A DNA stretch of 64,000 nt, from contig NC_016894.1 of the NCBI RefSeq assembly GCF_000247605.1, positions 2,717,732 to 2,781,731 of the forward strand, written 5' to 3'. The first letter of the stretch is position 1. The number at the start of each line of letters is the position of its first letter. Source of the stretch: Acetobacterium woodii DSM 1030 (GTDB lineage: Bacteria; Bacillota; Clostridia; Eubacteriales; Eubacteriaceae). Below the pieces are notes generated by a model, which had not been told where the DNA came from, did no database searches, and was given only the letters and a program-made list of their open reading frames with translations. Positions 56,337 through 64,000 of the stretch are shown in pieces. A program made the translations under genes and the position numbers.

Positions 56337-56356
56337 GACTCCAGTTAACTGGAGTC
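56337..56356 (-). terminator. Attenuator hairpin between pstS and pstC
   Basis: Perfect 20-bp palindrome made of GACTCCAGTT and its complement, followed on the minus strand by a T-rich tail (TTGTTTTA). It probably stabilises or partly terminates the pstS transcript so the binding protein is made in excess. Confidence 0.7.
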
Positions 56357-56377
56357 TCGCTTAGATCAAGTTAAGAG

Positions 56378-57217
56378 TTAAACCGTGATTGCGCCTTCTT
56401 TTTGGACAATTGCCTGGCCATCGTCAGTCATCAGGAAGTCTAAGAATGCCAGTGTTGCATCGTCAACTTTTGATTTATCATAAAGCGCCAGGAATGGTCT
56501 TGAAATCGCGTAGCTTTTATTTTTAACATTATCAACTGTCGCTTTTACGCCATCGACATCAACGGCTTTAACTGTTTTATCAACAAAAGTTAATGAAACA
56601 TATCCAATTGAATTTTGGTTTCCGGCGATCGTAGTCTGAACATTTCCGTTACCTTCTTTAATCGTTGCATCTGGTTTCAGTTTTTCAGCAAATCCGATCA
56701 ATTCTTCGGTCGCACTTCTTGTTCCTGATCCATCTTCACGAGAAACAACCACGATTGGGGCATCTGCTCCACCAACTTCACTCCAGTTGGTGATTTCGCC
56801 CATATAAATTTTAGCAATTTGATCTTTTGTCAGATTTGAAACGGTGTTGGCCGGATTCACAACAACGGCGATTCCATCATAAGCAAATACCAGTTCCGTT
56901 AAATTTGCTTTTTCTTCTGCTTTTAAGTCTCGTGATGCACATCCAAATGAATAAGTGCCCGCGGTTGCCCCTTTAATCCCATCGGAAGATCCGGTTCCGC
57001 TATAGGTAAACTTAACATCGGGGTTTAATGCTGAAAACTCTGAGCCAGCGGCGTCAATAACTTTTTGCACGGATGTTGAACCACCACCATTAATTTCTCC
57101 CGAAATTTTTGCACTTGAAGTGGTCGTGCTACTTCCCGACGACCCACAACCTGCCAGTGATAAAACAGCTGCACTGACTAATAAAGACACTAACACTTTT
57201 TTAAAACTTTTTGACAT
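56378..57217 (-). CDS. pstS: Phosphate-binding lipoprotein PstS
   Basis: 279 residues. The signal peptide with lipobox LAGC ends at Cys24. The mature protein is the PstS/PBP-like phosphate binder (GGGSTSVQKV, SYSGTGSSDG-type segments, REDGSGTRSATEEL loop near 160). First gene of the operon, behind a Pho box, as in Bacillus and clostridia. It captures inorganic phosphate for PstCAB. Confidence 0.95.
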   Translation of the reverse strand: MSKSFKKVLVSLLVSAAVLSLAGCGSSGSSTTTSSAKISGEINGGGSTSVQKVIDAAGSEFSALNPDVKFTYSGTGSSDGIKGATAGTYSFGCASRDLKAEEKANLTELVFAYDGIAVVVNPANTVSNLTKDQIAKIYMGEITNWSEVGGADAPIVVVSREDGSGTRSATEELIGFAEKLKPDATIKEGNGNVQTTIAGNQNSIGYVSLTFVDKTVKAVDVDGVKATVDNVKNKSYAISRPFLALYDKSKVDDATLAFLDFLMTDDGQAIVQKEGAITV

Positions 57218-57261
57218 TTTTTTCTCCTTAAATTTCCTTAATTTTCGTTGATTGCATGGTT

Positions 57262-57267
57262 ATCTTA
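57262..57267 (-). promoter_or_regulatory. Candidate -10 box of the pst operon
   Basis: TAAGAT on the minus strand, about 32 bp downstream of the Pho box and 45 bp upstream of the pstS start. The spacing to the PhoP sites is consistent with class II activation; the -35 is replaced by PhoP sites. Confidence 0.4.
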
Positions 57268-57298
57268 CCAAATTAAAAACGATAAAAGGTTTTGAGGA

Positions 57299-57326
57299 GG
57301 TAAAGGAATTGTTAATTCTATGTTAA
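57299..57326 (-). promoter_or_regulatory. Pho box (three PhoP half-sites at 11-bp spacing)
   Basis: On the minus strand TTAACA (57321-57326), TTAACA (57310-57315) and TTTACC (57299-57304) recur exactly every 11 bp. This matches the Bacillus PhoP consensus TT(A/T/C)ACA with 5-bp spacers. It lies upstream of pstS, so the operon should be induced by phosphate starvation through PhoP-PhoR. Confidence 0.82.
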
Positions 57327-57420
57327 ATACATTACTCGTAAAAAAAATATCATGCTTATCGCTCTTCTTAAAAAATCGCCATTTCTAAATGTCTGTTTGA
57401 CTCACTATTTCCAGGTTTTA

Positions 57421-57987
57421 TTAAACTTCACGGGTATTCGTTTTTAGTCGAAAATCTCCTCGATCAGTTGTTTTAATTCCTGATACATCTATTAGCTCTT
57501 CAATTGGCTTAAGCGCCTCAAGAACGCCTTTATAATACCATGCTTGTTTTTCTTTTCCACGGACAAAAATATCCCAGATATTTTCACCCATTTTTTGATA
57601 GTCGTCTTTGATGCTTCTGATATTGGCCAATTTATCGGCACAAGCCAGCATCAACATCTCTCGCGTCGCTTCATTATTTAGAAAATCAATGGTATTTTGT
57701 TTCCGTTTCTCCCATGAAAGCGACTTGTTTTCGGAATCCGATGCCACCAGCTTCGCAACTGTTTCGCCAAATTCCTGTCGAATTGTTTCTAAACTTGTCC
57801 CGGTATCTTCGACCGTGTCATGCAGGAGTCCCGCACAAATGAGGGCTTCGTTTTCTTCTGGATCAACTGCTTCCCCCAAAATTTTCGCAACTTCAAATGG
57901 GTGTGTAATGTAAGGAACCTTCGATCCCTTTCTAAAATAGCCGGCATGAGCCTTCGCCGAAAATTCAATGGCTTTTGCAATTGACAT
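57421..57987 (-). CDS. HD-domain hydrolase of the MESH1/SpoT-like type
   Basis: 188 residues. The HD motif is in LLHDTVEDTGT near residue 55, preceded by HPFEVAKIL and followed by ADKLANIRSI, the layout of single-domain (p)ppGpp hydrolases (small alarmone hydrolase/MESH1 type) and of some nucleotide phosphohydrolases. No synthetase domain. It may remove alarmone or act as a general HD phosphatase. Start ATG with AGGAGGG upstream. It lies downstream of the NUDIX gene on the same strand with a 24-bp gap. Confidence 0.82.
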   Translation of the reverse strand: MSIAKAIEFSAKAHAGYFRKGSKVPYITHPFEVAKILGEAVDPEENEALICAGLLHDTVEDTGTSLETIRQEFGETVAKLVASDSENKSLSWEKRKQNTIDFLNNEATREMLMLACADKLANIRSIKDDYQKMGENIWDIFVRGKEKQAWYYKGVLEALKPIEELIDVSGIKTTDRGDFRLKTNTREV

Positions 57988-58011
57988 AAAACCCTCCTTT
58001 TTGATAAATCA

Positions 58012-58569
58012 TTAACTTAATATTTTTTCTAAAATCTTATGATAGACACCCAACATATGTGTTTCACTGACAAAATCGTTTAAAGCACTGATGGGAATCC
58101 ATTGAACACCACTATTTTCGTCCGGTTTAATCGCAACTGTTTCTGTTTCCGACGCCTGCAACACATAAGCAACCGATAAATGCAAATGGGCCGAAACAGC
58201 TTTACCATTCTTGAGATGCCCAAAAACCGGTAAAATGTCCAACGCCACAATTTTTGAATCGCTCGCTTCAAAACGCTTTAGCCCGGTTTCTTCTTGGGCC
58301 TCTTTAATCGCCACCTGAAATAGATCCCGATCGCCATCGGCATGTCCACCCGTCCATGACCATGATTTATAAATATTATGATAAACCATTAATAGCTTAT
58401 CTTTTGAGGTATTATAAATCAGAGCTGAACTGGTTAAATGGGCAATTTTATTTTCTCTTCGCAGCACATCGTCGGGATTCTTTTTAATAAACGCCAGGAT
58501 CGTCTCTTGATCGGCCGCTTCCTGGGCCGTACCCGGTTTAAATTGAGTAATCGCAGTCAGATAGTCCAT
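58012..58569 (-). CDS. NUDIX hydrolase
   Basis: 185 residues. The Nudix box reads GHADGDRDLFQVAIKEAQEE followed by TGL near residue 75: the KEAQEETG core that binds Mg is present, but the first Glu of the consensus is Arg and the Arg before the core is Lys. Typical substrates are nucleoside diphosphates linked to another group; the specific one is unknown. The start is 14 bp after the helicase gene and both are likely co-transcribed. Confidence 0.82.
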   Translation of the reverse strand: MDYLTAITQFKPGTAQEAADQETILAFIKKNPDDVLRRENKIAHLTSSALIYNTSKDKLLMVYHNIYKSWSWTGGHADGDRDLFQVAIKEAQEETGLKRFEASDSKIVALDILPVFGHLKNGKAVSAHLHLSVAYVLQASETETVAIKPDENSGVQWIPISALNDFVSETHMLGVYHKILEKILS

Positions 58570-58583
58570 CTGTCGTTCACCGG

Positions 58584-60074
58584 TTAATAAAAACGACGAA
58601 TCGGTTTCTTTCTGGCAATGGTTACCGGTTTATCTTCAGCCAGAGTTACCTTTCTTAGTCGTCCTTTTATGTTGCGGGTTTGCAGTTCTTTTAGCACCTG
58701 TGGCCCTTTGTTGTTTAATATTTCAACAAAGGTCGAAACATCCAAAATGGTGATCACACCAATATCTGCTGCAGTCATTCCCTCTAAATTACATAACGTT
58801 CCCACAATATCGACTGGTCGCATTTTTGTCTTTTTTCCGGCATTGATATGAATTTTGGTAATTTCTTTTGTTAAATCATGTGCTTTATCAATTTTCTCTT
58901 CCGGTTTTTTTAACAGTTTTTCCACAAAAGCTGATTTTAAAGCCGCTACATCTGCTACGGTTGGACATTCCCTTGCTATTATTTTTTTGTCGGTATACGC
59001 TTCAATATCGCTAAATAGTCGGCCTTCTTTTACGGAAACCAGGGTGATCGCTTTTCCCATCGTCCCTCTCCGTCCGGTCCGTCCAATCCGATGAATATAA
59101 GTTTCTTTTTCCCACGGCACATCATAATTGATCACTAAAGAAATTTCATGGACATCGATTCCCCGGGCTGCCACATCCGTAGCAATTAGATAGCGGAATG
59201 CCCCTTTTTTAAAACGCTGCATTACTTGGGTCCGCTCATCCTGCTCCATTCCGCCATGGATTTTTTCAAACGCCTTATTATTTTTTCCCAATAAATTGAA
59301 AATCGCATTTACCCGTTCCTGAGTATTACAAAAAACAATGCAGCTGTCGGGATTTTCCAGCACTAAAACATTATTTAGCACCTCCAATTTATCAACATTC
59401 CCGGTTTTATAAACAAATTGTTCAATCGCATCGGTGCGTTTAGCTTCAGCCTCAATTTCAATGATTTTAGGATTATTCATATATTTCTGCGAGAGCCGCT
59501 GAATCTCATTTTCGAGTGTCGCCGAAAAAAGCATCGTCACACGATTTTTAGGCAGCTCATTGATTATTTCCTCGACCTGATCAATAAAACCCATGTTTAG
59601 CATCTCATCGGCTTCGTCGATAATCAAATATTTAATTTCATCGGTAATAAAGTTTCCCCGTTCAATATGGTCTAAAACGCGGCCGGGAGTCCCCACCACC
59701 ACATGTGTTTTCTGTTTTAATTCTTTTTCCTGACGCCGAATCGGTGATTTTCCGTAAAGTGCTGAAACCTTCACCCGTTTAAATCGGCCAATATTAAAAA
59801 TATCTTCATGCACCTGCAACGCCAGTTCCCGAGTCGGTGTTAACACCAAAACCTGTGGTTTATTTTCCTCCCAATCCAACAACTCACAAATCGGAATTCC
59901 AAAAGCTGCCGTTTTCCCACTGCCGGTTTGGGCCTTACACAAAATATCGTTTTTTTCCAGGGCAATCGGAATAACGGCCTCCTGAACCTTGGTTGGATTT
60001 TTAAAGTTCAGCTTTTCAATCGCTTTTAATAACTCATCACTGAGGTGGTACTGGTTAAACTTGGTTTCTATCAT
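58584..60074 (-). CDS. DEAD-box RNA helicase with DbpA-type RNA-binding domain
   Basis: 496 residues. Q motif FKNPTKVQEAVIP, AQTGSGKTAAF, PTRELALQ, GTPGR, DEAD, SAT, and the C-terminal helicase motifs ATDVAARGID and HRIGRTGR are all in order. The last 75 residues (from about 405) form the DbpA RNA-binding domain (IVGTLCNLEGMTAADIGVI), which in E. coli DbpA targets 23S rRNA hairpin 92. It likely acts in ribosome assembly or RNA turnover. Confidence 0.93.
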   Translation of the reverse strand: MIETKFNQYHLSDELLKAIEKLNFKNPTKVQEAVIPIALEKNDILCKAQTGSGKTAAFGIPICELLDWEENKPQVLVLTPTRELALQVHEDIFNIGRFKRVKVSALYGKSPIRRQEKELKQKTHVVVGTPGRVLDHIERGNFITDEIKYLIIDEADEMLNMGFIDQVEEIINELPKNRVTMLFSATLENEIQRLSQKYMNNPKIIEIEAEAKRTDAIEQFVYKTGNVDKLEVLNNVLVLENPDSCIVFCNTQERVNAIFNLLGKNNKAFEKIHGGMEQDERTQVMQRFKKGAFRYLIATDVAARGIDVHEISLVINYDVPWEKETYIHRIGRTGRRGTMGKAITLVSVKEGRLFSDIEAYTDKKIIARECPTVADVAALKSAFVEKLLKKPEEKIDKAHDLTKEITKIHINAGKKTKMRPVDIVGTLCNLEGMTAADIGVITILDVSTFVEILNNKGPQVLKELQTRNIKGRLRKVTLAEDKPVTIARKKPIRRFY

Positions 60075-60330
60075 TAATTAATCTTCTACTTTCTTTTATC
60101 AACTTTTTTTTATTTCATACGGATCATTCCCCATGATTTAATTTAACGCGCGGATTAACTTTTCAGCTCTTATAATGCCATCGCTTGATTCATATCCTTA
60201 CAAACAAGAACATTTAATGCTTATTCATTATACATGATTCGTCTTTTTTAAGCATCTTTATTATTTAAAAGCAGCAAAATTAGTGTCCTGAAACAATACT
60301 TATGCACTATTATTTAAGAAAGGTTTTCTA

Positions 60331-61428
60331 TTACTCCCATTTATCATCACTGGCAATCGCTTTTAAGACTGCAATATCGGTTGATACGTCAAGATATTCC
60401 GCTTGATAAAAATCATCGATCATTGTTTGATACGCCGAATTAAGCACATAAAAAGACTCCTGAATTTCAGCAATTATTTTTGCGCGATGTCGGTCTTGTT
60501 CCCGACTGCTTTGGTACTTTTGATATGACTGCATTAATTCCAAGGTTGTTGGCAGGTAATAGTTCATCAGCTGTTTATTTTTTGTTATATATTCCGGATG
60601 TTTCCAGACATAATCGTTTATCTGCTCAATCAATCTCACCATTATCACTAACTGCTGATCGGCGTGATCTTGCTGCTGTTTTTGAACTTCCCGGATATTT
60701 TGGATCACCGTTTCGATGGTCTGGTTAAAAACCGCTGCCTTCGATATTTCTGCCGCCGACCGTTTTGTTTTAGTCTGATCATAAACCCCGATACAAAATC
60801 CAAAATTCACACCGGCTGAAAGATTTCCATAATCATTTGAACCATCACTTAACACGGTTACATAGGTGTCATAAGGACCCAATGAACGGGTATGATAAGG
60901 ATAGGTTTCACCACCTGCAAACCGCCGACTGCGGTTGTTTTTAAAAATCGGATATTGGCTTCCTTCGCCGTAACCACTATGCTCGTTTTTTCCAAATATT
61001 TCAACTTCCGAAAAAAGAAATAAACGCTCGACCGTTGTGATAATCGGCTGATCCTTAATTTCTCCAACCGTTTGTTTTTCAACCGGCAAAATTTCATTTT
61101 GGAGCTCTTCCGGCAATTGGTAAAATAAATCTTCGTTTAGCCATCTTCGCATCTCTGACTTTTCCCATCCCGCAAAAGCCGCCTCATCGGCATTCATCCT
61201 TCGTTCGTTTGACATTAAAAATTTCAATCCAAAGGTGATTGCACTTTTACTCTGACTGTTTTCACAAAGATCATGATTAAAATCGTAAACTTGAACAATC
61301 AGTTGTTCCCCGTTTTGCAGTTCAACTTTTTTTGAGGCCCCGATTTCAAAACATTCTTCGACCAGACCCAGTGCTATCCGATCACTTATTTCCCGCCATG
61401 AAAAATCATCCAACTTACTTTTTATCAT
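60331..61428 (-). CDS. DUF6273-like domain fused to an XpaC-like domain
   Basis: 365 residues. The N-terminal half (about 20-235) is a DUF6273-type sulfatase-modifying-factor/lectin-like fold (WEKSEMRRWLNEDLFYQLP, then RRFAGGETYPY, and DGSNDYGNLSAGVNFGFCIG). The C-terminal part (about 255-365) matches the 5-bromo-4-chloroindolyl-phosphate hydrolysis protein XpaC family (NYYLPTTLELMQSYQKYQ, FYQAEYLDVSTDIAVLKAI). I have not seen this combination described. No signal peptide or membrane helix. Function unknown; XpaC proteins often accompany toxic-anion-resistance (TelA) proteins, but none is nearby. Confidence 0.65.
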   Translation of the reverse strand: MIKSKLDDFSWREISDRIALGLVEECFEIGASKKVELQNGEQLIVQVYDFNHDLCENSQSKSAITFGLKFLMSNERRMNADEAAFAGWEKSEMRRWLNEDLFYQLPEELQNEILPVEKQTVGEIKDQPIITTVERLFLFSEVEIFGKNEHSGYGEGSQYPIFKNNRSRRFAGGETYPYHTRSLGPYDTYVTVLSDGSNDYGNLSAGVNFGFCIGVYDQTKTKRSAAEISKAAVFNQTIETVIQNIREVQKQQQDHADQQLVIMVRLIEQINDYVWKHPEYITKNKQLMNYYLPTTLELMQSYQKYQSSREQDRHRAKIIAEIQESFYVLNSAYQTMIDDFYQAEYLDVSTDIAVLKAIASDDKWE

Positions 61429-61466
61429 CGTTTTCTCCTAATTTATAATTAAAACCAGCTTTTCAA

Positions 61467-61494
61467 TTGCTTTTATTTCATTTAATTGTATAAT
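61467..61494 (+). promoter_or_regulatory. Promoter candidate for the flotillin gene
   Basis: TTGCTT (61467-61472), 16-bp spacer, TATAAT (61489-61494). The transcript would include repeat copy 4 in a leader of about 350 nt before the start at 61850. Confidence 0.5.
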
Positions 61495-61605
61495 AAAGTT
61501 AGCAACTTATTCTGAATAGAAAATTTTGTCGCAACCCAGGAACTTTAACCTAATTTATATATAACTATTTTCTATCAGAAATATGTTTTATGTCAATAAT
61601 TAAAT

Positions 61606-61774
61606 TAGGTAATTGCGAAATTAAAACAGCGAACAACGGTTGCTTTGGGTGCAGTTTCCACAAACAATTTTGTAACGTGTAGGTGAACCGTTCATCGAAC
61701 TGTCCGCCGTACCGTGTAGAAATTGTTTCGTGCGAAACTGGGCCCAAAGCTCACGACATTTTCGCAATTACCTA
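61606..61774 (+). mobile_element. MITE-like structured element, copy 4
   Basis: 169 bp, ends TAGGTAATTGCGAAA and TTTCGCAATTACCTA. It is flanked by AATAATTAAAT on both sides (61595-61605 and 61775-61785), a perfect 11-bp target duplication. Nearly identical to copies 1 and 2 including the central AACCGTTC/GAACTGT hairpin (one substitution). It lies between the promoter at 61467 and the flotillin gene, 75 bp ahead of the start codon. Confidence 0.88.
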
Positions 61775-61849
61775 AATAATTAAATTTAAAGGAGGTTTAA
61801 TAATTATTTAGAAACGCTGGTCACAATTTCAATTTATTAGGAGGATTTA

Positions 61850-63400
61850 ATGATACTTTTACCAATAATAACTATTGTTTTAATCGTTGCTCTCGTGTTT
61901 GTCCTAGTGATGCTTAGTTATGTTAAGGCCCCGCCCGATAAAGCTTATGTAATATCCGGACTTCGACGACGCGTTATTATCGGCCGTGCCGGATTTAAAA
62001 TACCGTTTTTAGAACGGGTTGACATCCTGGATTTAAAACTGATGTCAGTTGATGTTAAATCCAATGAATCAGTTCCGACCAATAATTTCATCGATGTTTT
62101 TGTTGATGGTGTTGTTAAGGTGAAAATCGGATCGGATGATGAAGCCATCCGCTTAGCATCGGAGAACTTTCTTAATCAGGGCACGAATTATATCATCGAA
62201 CAAGTAACCGATGTCCTGGAAGGGAATATGCGGGAAATAATCGGTTCACTCGATTTAAGAGAAATGATGACCGATCGTAAAATGTTTTCTGAAAAAGTCC
62301 AGGAAAATGCTGTTCCTGATCTTAAGCGAATGGGACTGGAAATTATCTCTTTTAATATTCAATCCTTTACCGATAAAAATAATGTTATCGAAGATTTAGG
62401 AATTGAAAATATCGCCCAGATCCAAAAAAGTGCCAAAATTGCTAAAGCAAATGCTGAAAAAGAAGTTGCAATTGCTCAATCCGAAGCTGAAAAAATTTCC
62501 AATGATGCCCGCATTAAAGCCGAACTCGAAATTTCTCAAAAAAATACCGATTTAGAAAATAAAAAATCTGAGCTTAAAAAGAACTCTGATATGATCAAAG
62601 CTCAGGCTGATGCAGCTTATGAAATTGAAAAAGAAGAACAACGTAAAGTAATTGTTCGTAAATCCCAAGAAGCAAATATTATAAAACAGGAAAAAGAAGT
62701 CGAATTAGCCGAAAAAGAAGCTCAAGTTCAAGAACAACGCTTGAATGCCGAAATCAAAAAATCTGCGGATGCCGATCTTTATCGACGTAAACAACAAGCG
62801 GAAGCCGAATTATTTGAAAAACAAAAAGAAGCGGAAGCAAACTTATATGTGATCGAAAAAGAATCTCTCGCCAACCGAACCGAAGCCGAGGCCAAACGTT
62901 TTGCCGAAGAGCAACAAGCGAAGGCCATTCAAGCCAAAGGTTTAGCTGAAGCGGATGCCATCAAAGCCAAACTGCTGGCCGAAGCCGAAGGAATTGATGC
63001 CAAAGCCGAGGCGATGAAGAAATATGGTGACGCCGCAATTATGGAAATGTACTTTAAAGCCTTGCCCGAAATTGCTCGAAATGTTGCTGCACCACTAAAC
63101 AACGTCGACAAAATCACAATGTACGGTGAAGGTAATTCAGCCAAGATGACAAAAGATATTATCAATACGATGTCCCAAATAACCAATGGCATTACCGAAA
63201 GCACCGGAATTGATCTGCAATCCTTAATCTCCGGTTTTGTCGGTGGAAAATTTGCCATCCCCACCGCTGCGATATCAGTCACAGATGAGCGCTCATCTTC
63301 ATCTGCAAATATGGTTGCTAACCGTTCCGATGAAGCTGTTGCGACCGCTAACTTAACGGATATAAAGCCAAACCCTGTTGAAATTAAGCCGGAAGATTAA
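61850..63400 (+). CDS. Flotillin-like SPFH/band 7 membrane protein
   Basis: 516 residues. A single N-terminal membrane helix (about 2-25) is followed by an SPFH/band 7 domain (about 30-200). A long Ala/Glu/Lys-rich coiled coil follows (about 210-420; many EAE/AEA repeats typical of FloT/YuaG). The C-terminal end carries small hydrophobic patches (LISGFVGGKFAIPTAAISV). It forms oligomers in membrane microdomains. AGGAGG lies before the ATG. The NfeD partner often next to flotillins is not in the window. Confidence 0.92.
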   Translation: MILLPIITIVLIVALVFVLVMLSYVKAPPDKAYVISGLRRRVIIGRAGFKIPFLERVDILDLKLMSVDVKSNESVPTNNFIDVFVDGVVKVKIGSDDEAIRLASENFLNQGTNYIIEQVTDVLEGNMREIIGSLDLREMMTDRKMFSEKVQENAVPDLKRMGLEIISFNIQSFTDKNNVIEDLGIENIAQIQKSAKIAKANAEKEVAIAQSEAEKISNDARIKAELEISQKNTDLENKKSELKKNSDMIKAQADAAYEIEKEEQRKVIVRKSQEANIIKQEKEVELAEKEAQVQEQRLNAEIKKSADADLYRRKQQAEAELFEKQKEAEANLYVIEKESLANRTEAEAKRFAEEQQAKAIQAKGLAEADAIKAKLLAEAEGIDAKAEAMKKYGDAAIMEMYFKALPEIARNVAAPLNNVDKITMYGEGNSAKMTKDIINTMSQITNGITESTGIDLQSLISGFVGGKFAIPTAAISVTDERSSSSANMVANRSDEAVATANLTDIKPNPVEIKPED

Positions 63401-63439
63401 TCAGCCGTTTAACGACTCCTTACCTTTTAAAAAATCACC

Positions 63440-63482
63440 AAAAAATCCCAATCCGCTACTAGTACTTTACTAGGAGCGGATT
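63440..63482 (-). terminator. Terminator of the corrinoid gene
   Basis: AATCCGCTACTAGTA (63450-63464) and TACTAGGAGCGGATT (63468-63482) pair with one mismatch; on the minus strand GGGATTTTTT follows. It should end the minus-strand corrinoid gene at 63558. Confidence 0.7.
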
Positions 63483-63557
63483 AATACATTATTAAGTGCC
63501 TTATATATATTTGCGTGTTAAATAATAATTGTCTATATCAATACGCCACGACTGCTT

Positions 63558-64000
63558 CTACACGGTATATTTCCCAATTCGATTCTTTACCAGATCCTCG
63601 ACTGCTTCGGTCGCCTCAAACAGATCATTAGCATAGGCATCGGCCTTGATCCGCCCGGCATATTCGGCAGTAACCGGAGTCCCACCCACAATGACTTTAA
63701 CCTGGGATCTTAGTCCCTCCGCCGTCAATACATCAATCATATTATCCAGTTCCGGTAAGGTAGTAGTTAATAGCGACGATAAAGCCAGAACATGAGGCTT
63801 GTGCATCCGGATGGCCTCAATAAAGGTTTCCACTGGCACATCAATACCTAAATCAATGACCGTATATCCGCTACCTTGAAGCATCATGATCACCAGATTT
63901 TTACCGATATCGTGAAGATCTCCGGCCACCGTGCCAATGGCCACAATGCCTTTGGATGTACCGATTGAACGGGACAGAATCGGTTCCATTACGTACATAG
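63558..64000 (-). CDS. Corrinoid protein (B12-binding), truncated by the window edge
   Basis: The B12-binding domain is complete: cobalt-ligand His in GDLHDIGKN and GGTPVTAEYA near the end. The N-terminal helical cap is outside the window; the frame stays open to the edge and the ATG at 63998 is internal, not the start. Same family as the protein at 6250-6876 but only moderately similar, so the genome has at least two methyl-transfer systems. The partner genes are probably to the right. Confidence 0.9.
   Translation of the reverse strand, partial: MYVMEPILSRSIGTSKGIVAIGTVAGDLHDIGKNLVIMMLQGSGYTVIDLGIDVPVETFIEAIRMHKPHVLALSSLLTTTLPELDNMIDVLTAEGLRSQVKVIVGGTPVTAEYAGRIKADAYANDLFEATEAVEDLVKNRIGKYTV

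Noticed and set aside
1633-61785. CRISPR array
   Set aside because: The four repeats are far apart, 158-171 bp long and have target duplications; there are no spacers or cas genes.
1-64000. tRNA, rRNA, prophage or transposase genes
   Set aside because: I looked along both strands and recognised none; the only mobile sequences are the four non-coding elements.

Overview
The window is AT-rich DNA from a Gram-positive anaerobe, most likely an acetogenic clostridium of the Eubacteriaceae (Acetobacterium-like). The evidence is: a three-gene corrinoid methyl-transfer module plus a second corrinoid protein cut by the right edge, clostridial ChW repeats on a secreted protease, strong AGGAGG-type ribosome sites, TTG/GTG starts, and a Bacillus-type Pho box. 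The genus is an inference from family content, not from a marker gene.

Layout. 1-5.2 kb: a self-regulated TetR/metallo-beta-lactamase pair, an ABC exporter with a MerR/GyrI-type regulator, and an EcsC-family protein. 5.2-7.9 kb: UroD-family methyltransferase, corrinoid protein and pterin-dependent methyltransferase (all minus strand). 8.5-30.3 kb: a large minus-strand carbohydrate or polyol island. It encodes two split transketolases, an RpiB-like isomerase with an altered active site, a class II aldolase fused to a PHP domain, an unusually long transaldolase-like protein, two apparently intact FGGY kinases and one apparent pseudokinase, two SDR dehydrogenases, a miniature DUF1667 protein, and a complete 2-oxo-acid/acetoin dehydrogenase complex (E1 alpha, E1 beta, E2, E3) with lipoate ligase. 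A divergent CdaR-type regulator sits inside it. No uptake system lies in the window. 31-38 kb: DUF4153 membrane protein, ABC_sub_bind-GGDEF-EAL signalling protein, secreted subtilase. 38-49.7 kb: YbaK, PspA with a GIDE-domain membrane protein, two poly-HAMP chemoreceptors, small hypothetical genes. 49.7-57.2 kb: a frameshifted response-regulator/GAF/PAS/GGDEF gene and a pstSCAB-phoU operon behind a Pho box. 57.4-64 kb: HD hydrolase, NUDIX, DbpA-like helicase, a DUF6273-XpaC fusion, a flotillin, and the truncated corrinoid protein.

The most striking non-coding feature is a family of four 158-171 bp elements at 1633, 47447, 49252 and 61606. Each has about 15 bp terminal inverted repeats and no plausible gene, folds almost end to end, and is flanked by a 10-11 bp target duplication visible in the sequence. 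All four have the same orientation and lie upstream of plus-strand genes, at least two of them downstream of a recognisable promoter, so they should be transcribed as structured 5' leaders. They look like MITEs mobilised in trans.

In metabolic terms, the island looks able to phosphorylate and oxidise an unusual ketose, polyol or sugar acid, shuffle two- and three-carbon units, and feed acetyl-CoA and triose phosphate into acetogenic metabolism. The substrate cannot be read from the sequence.
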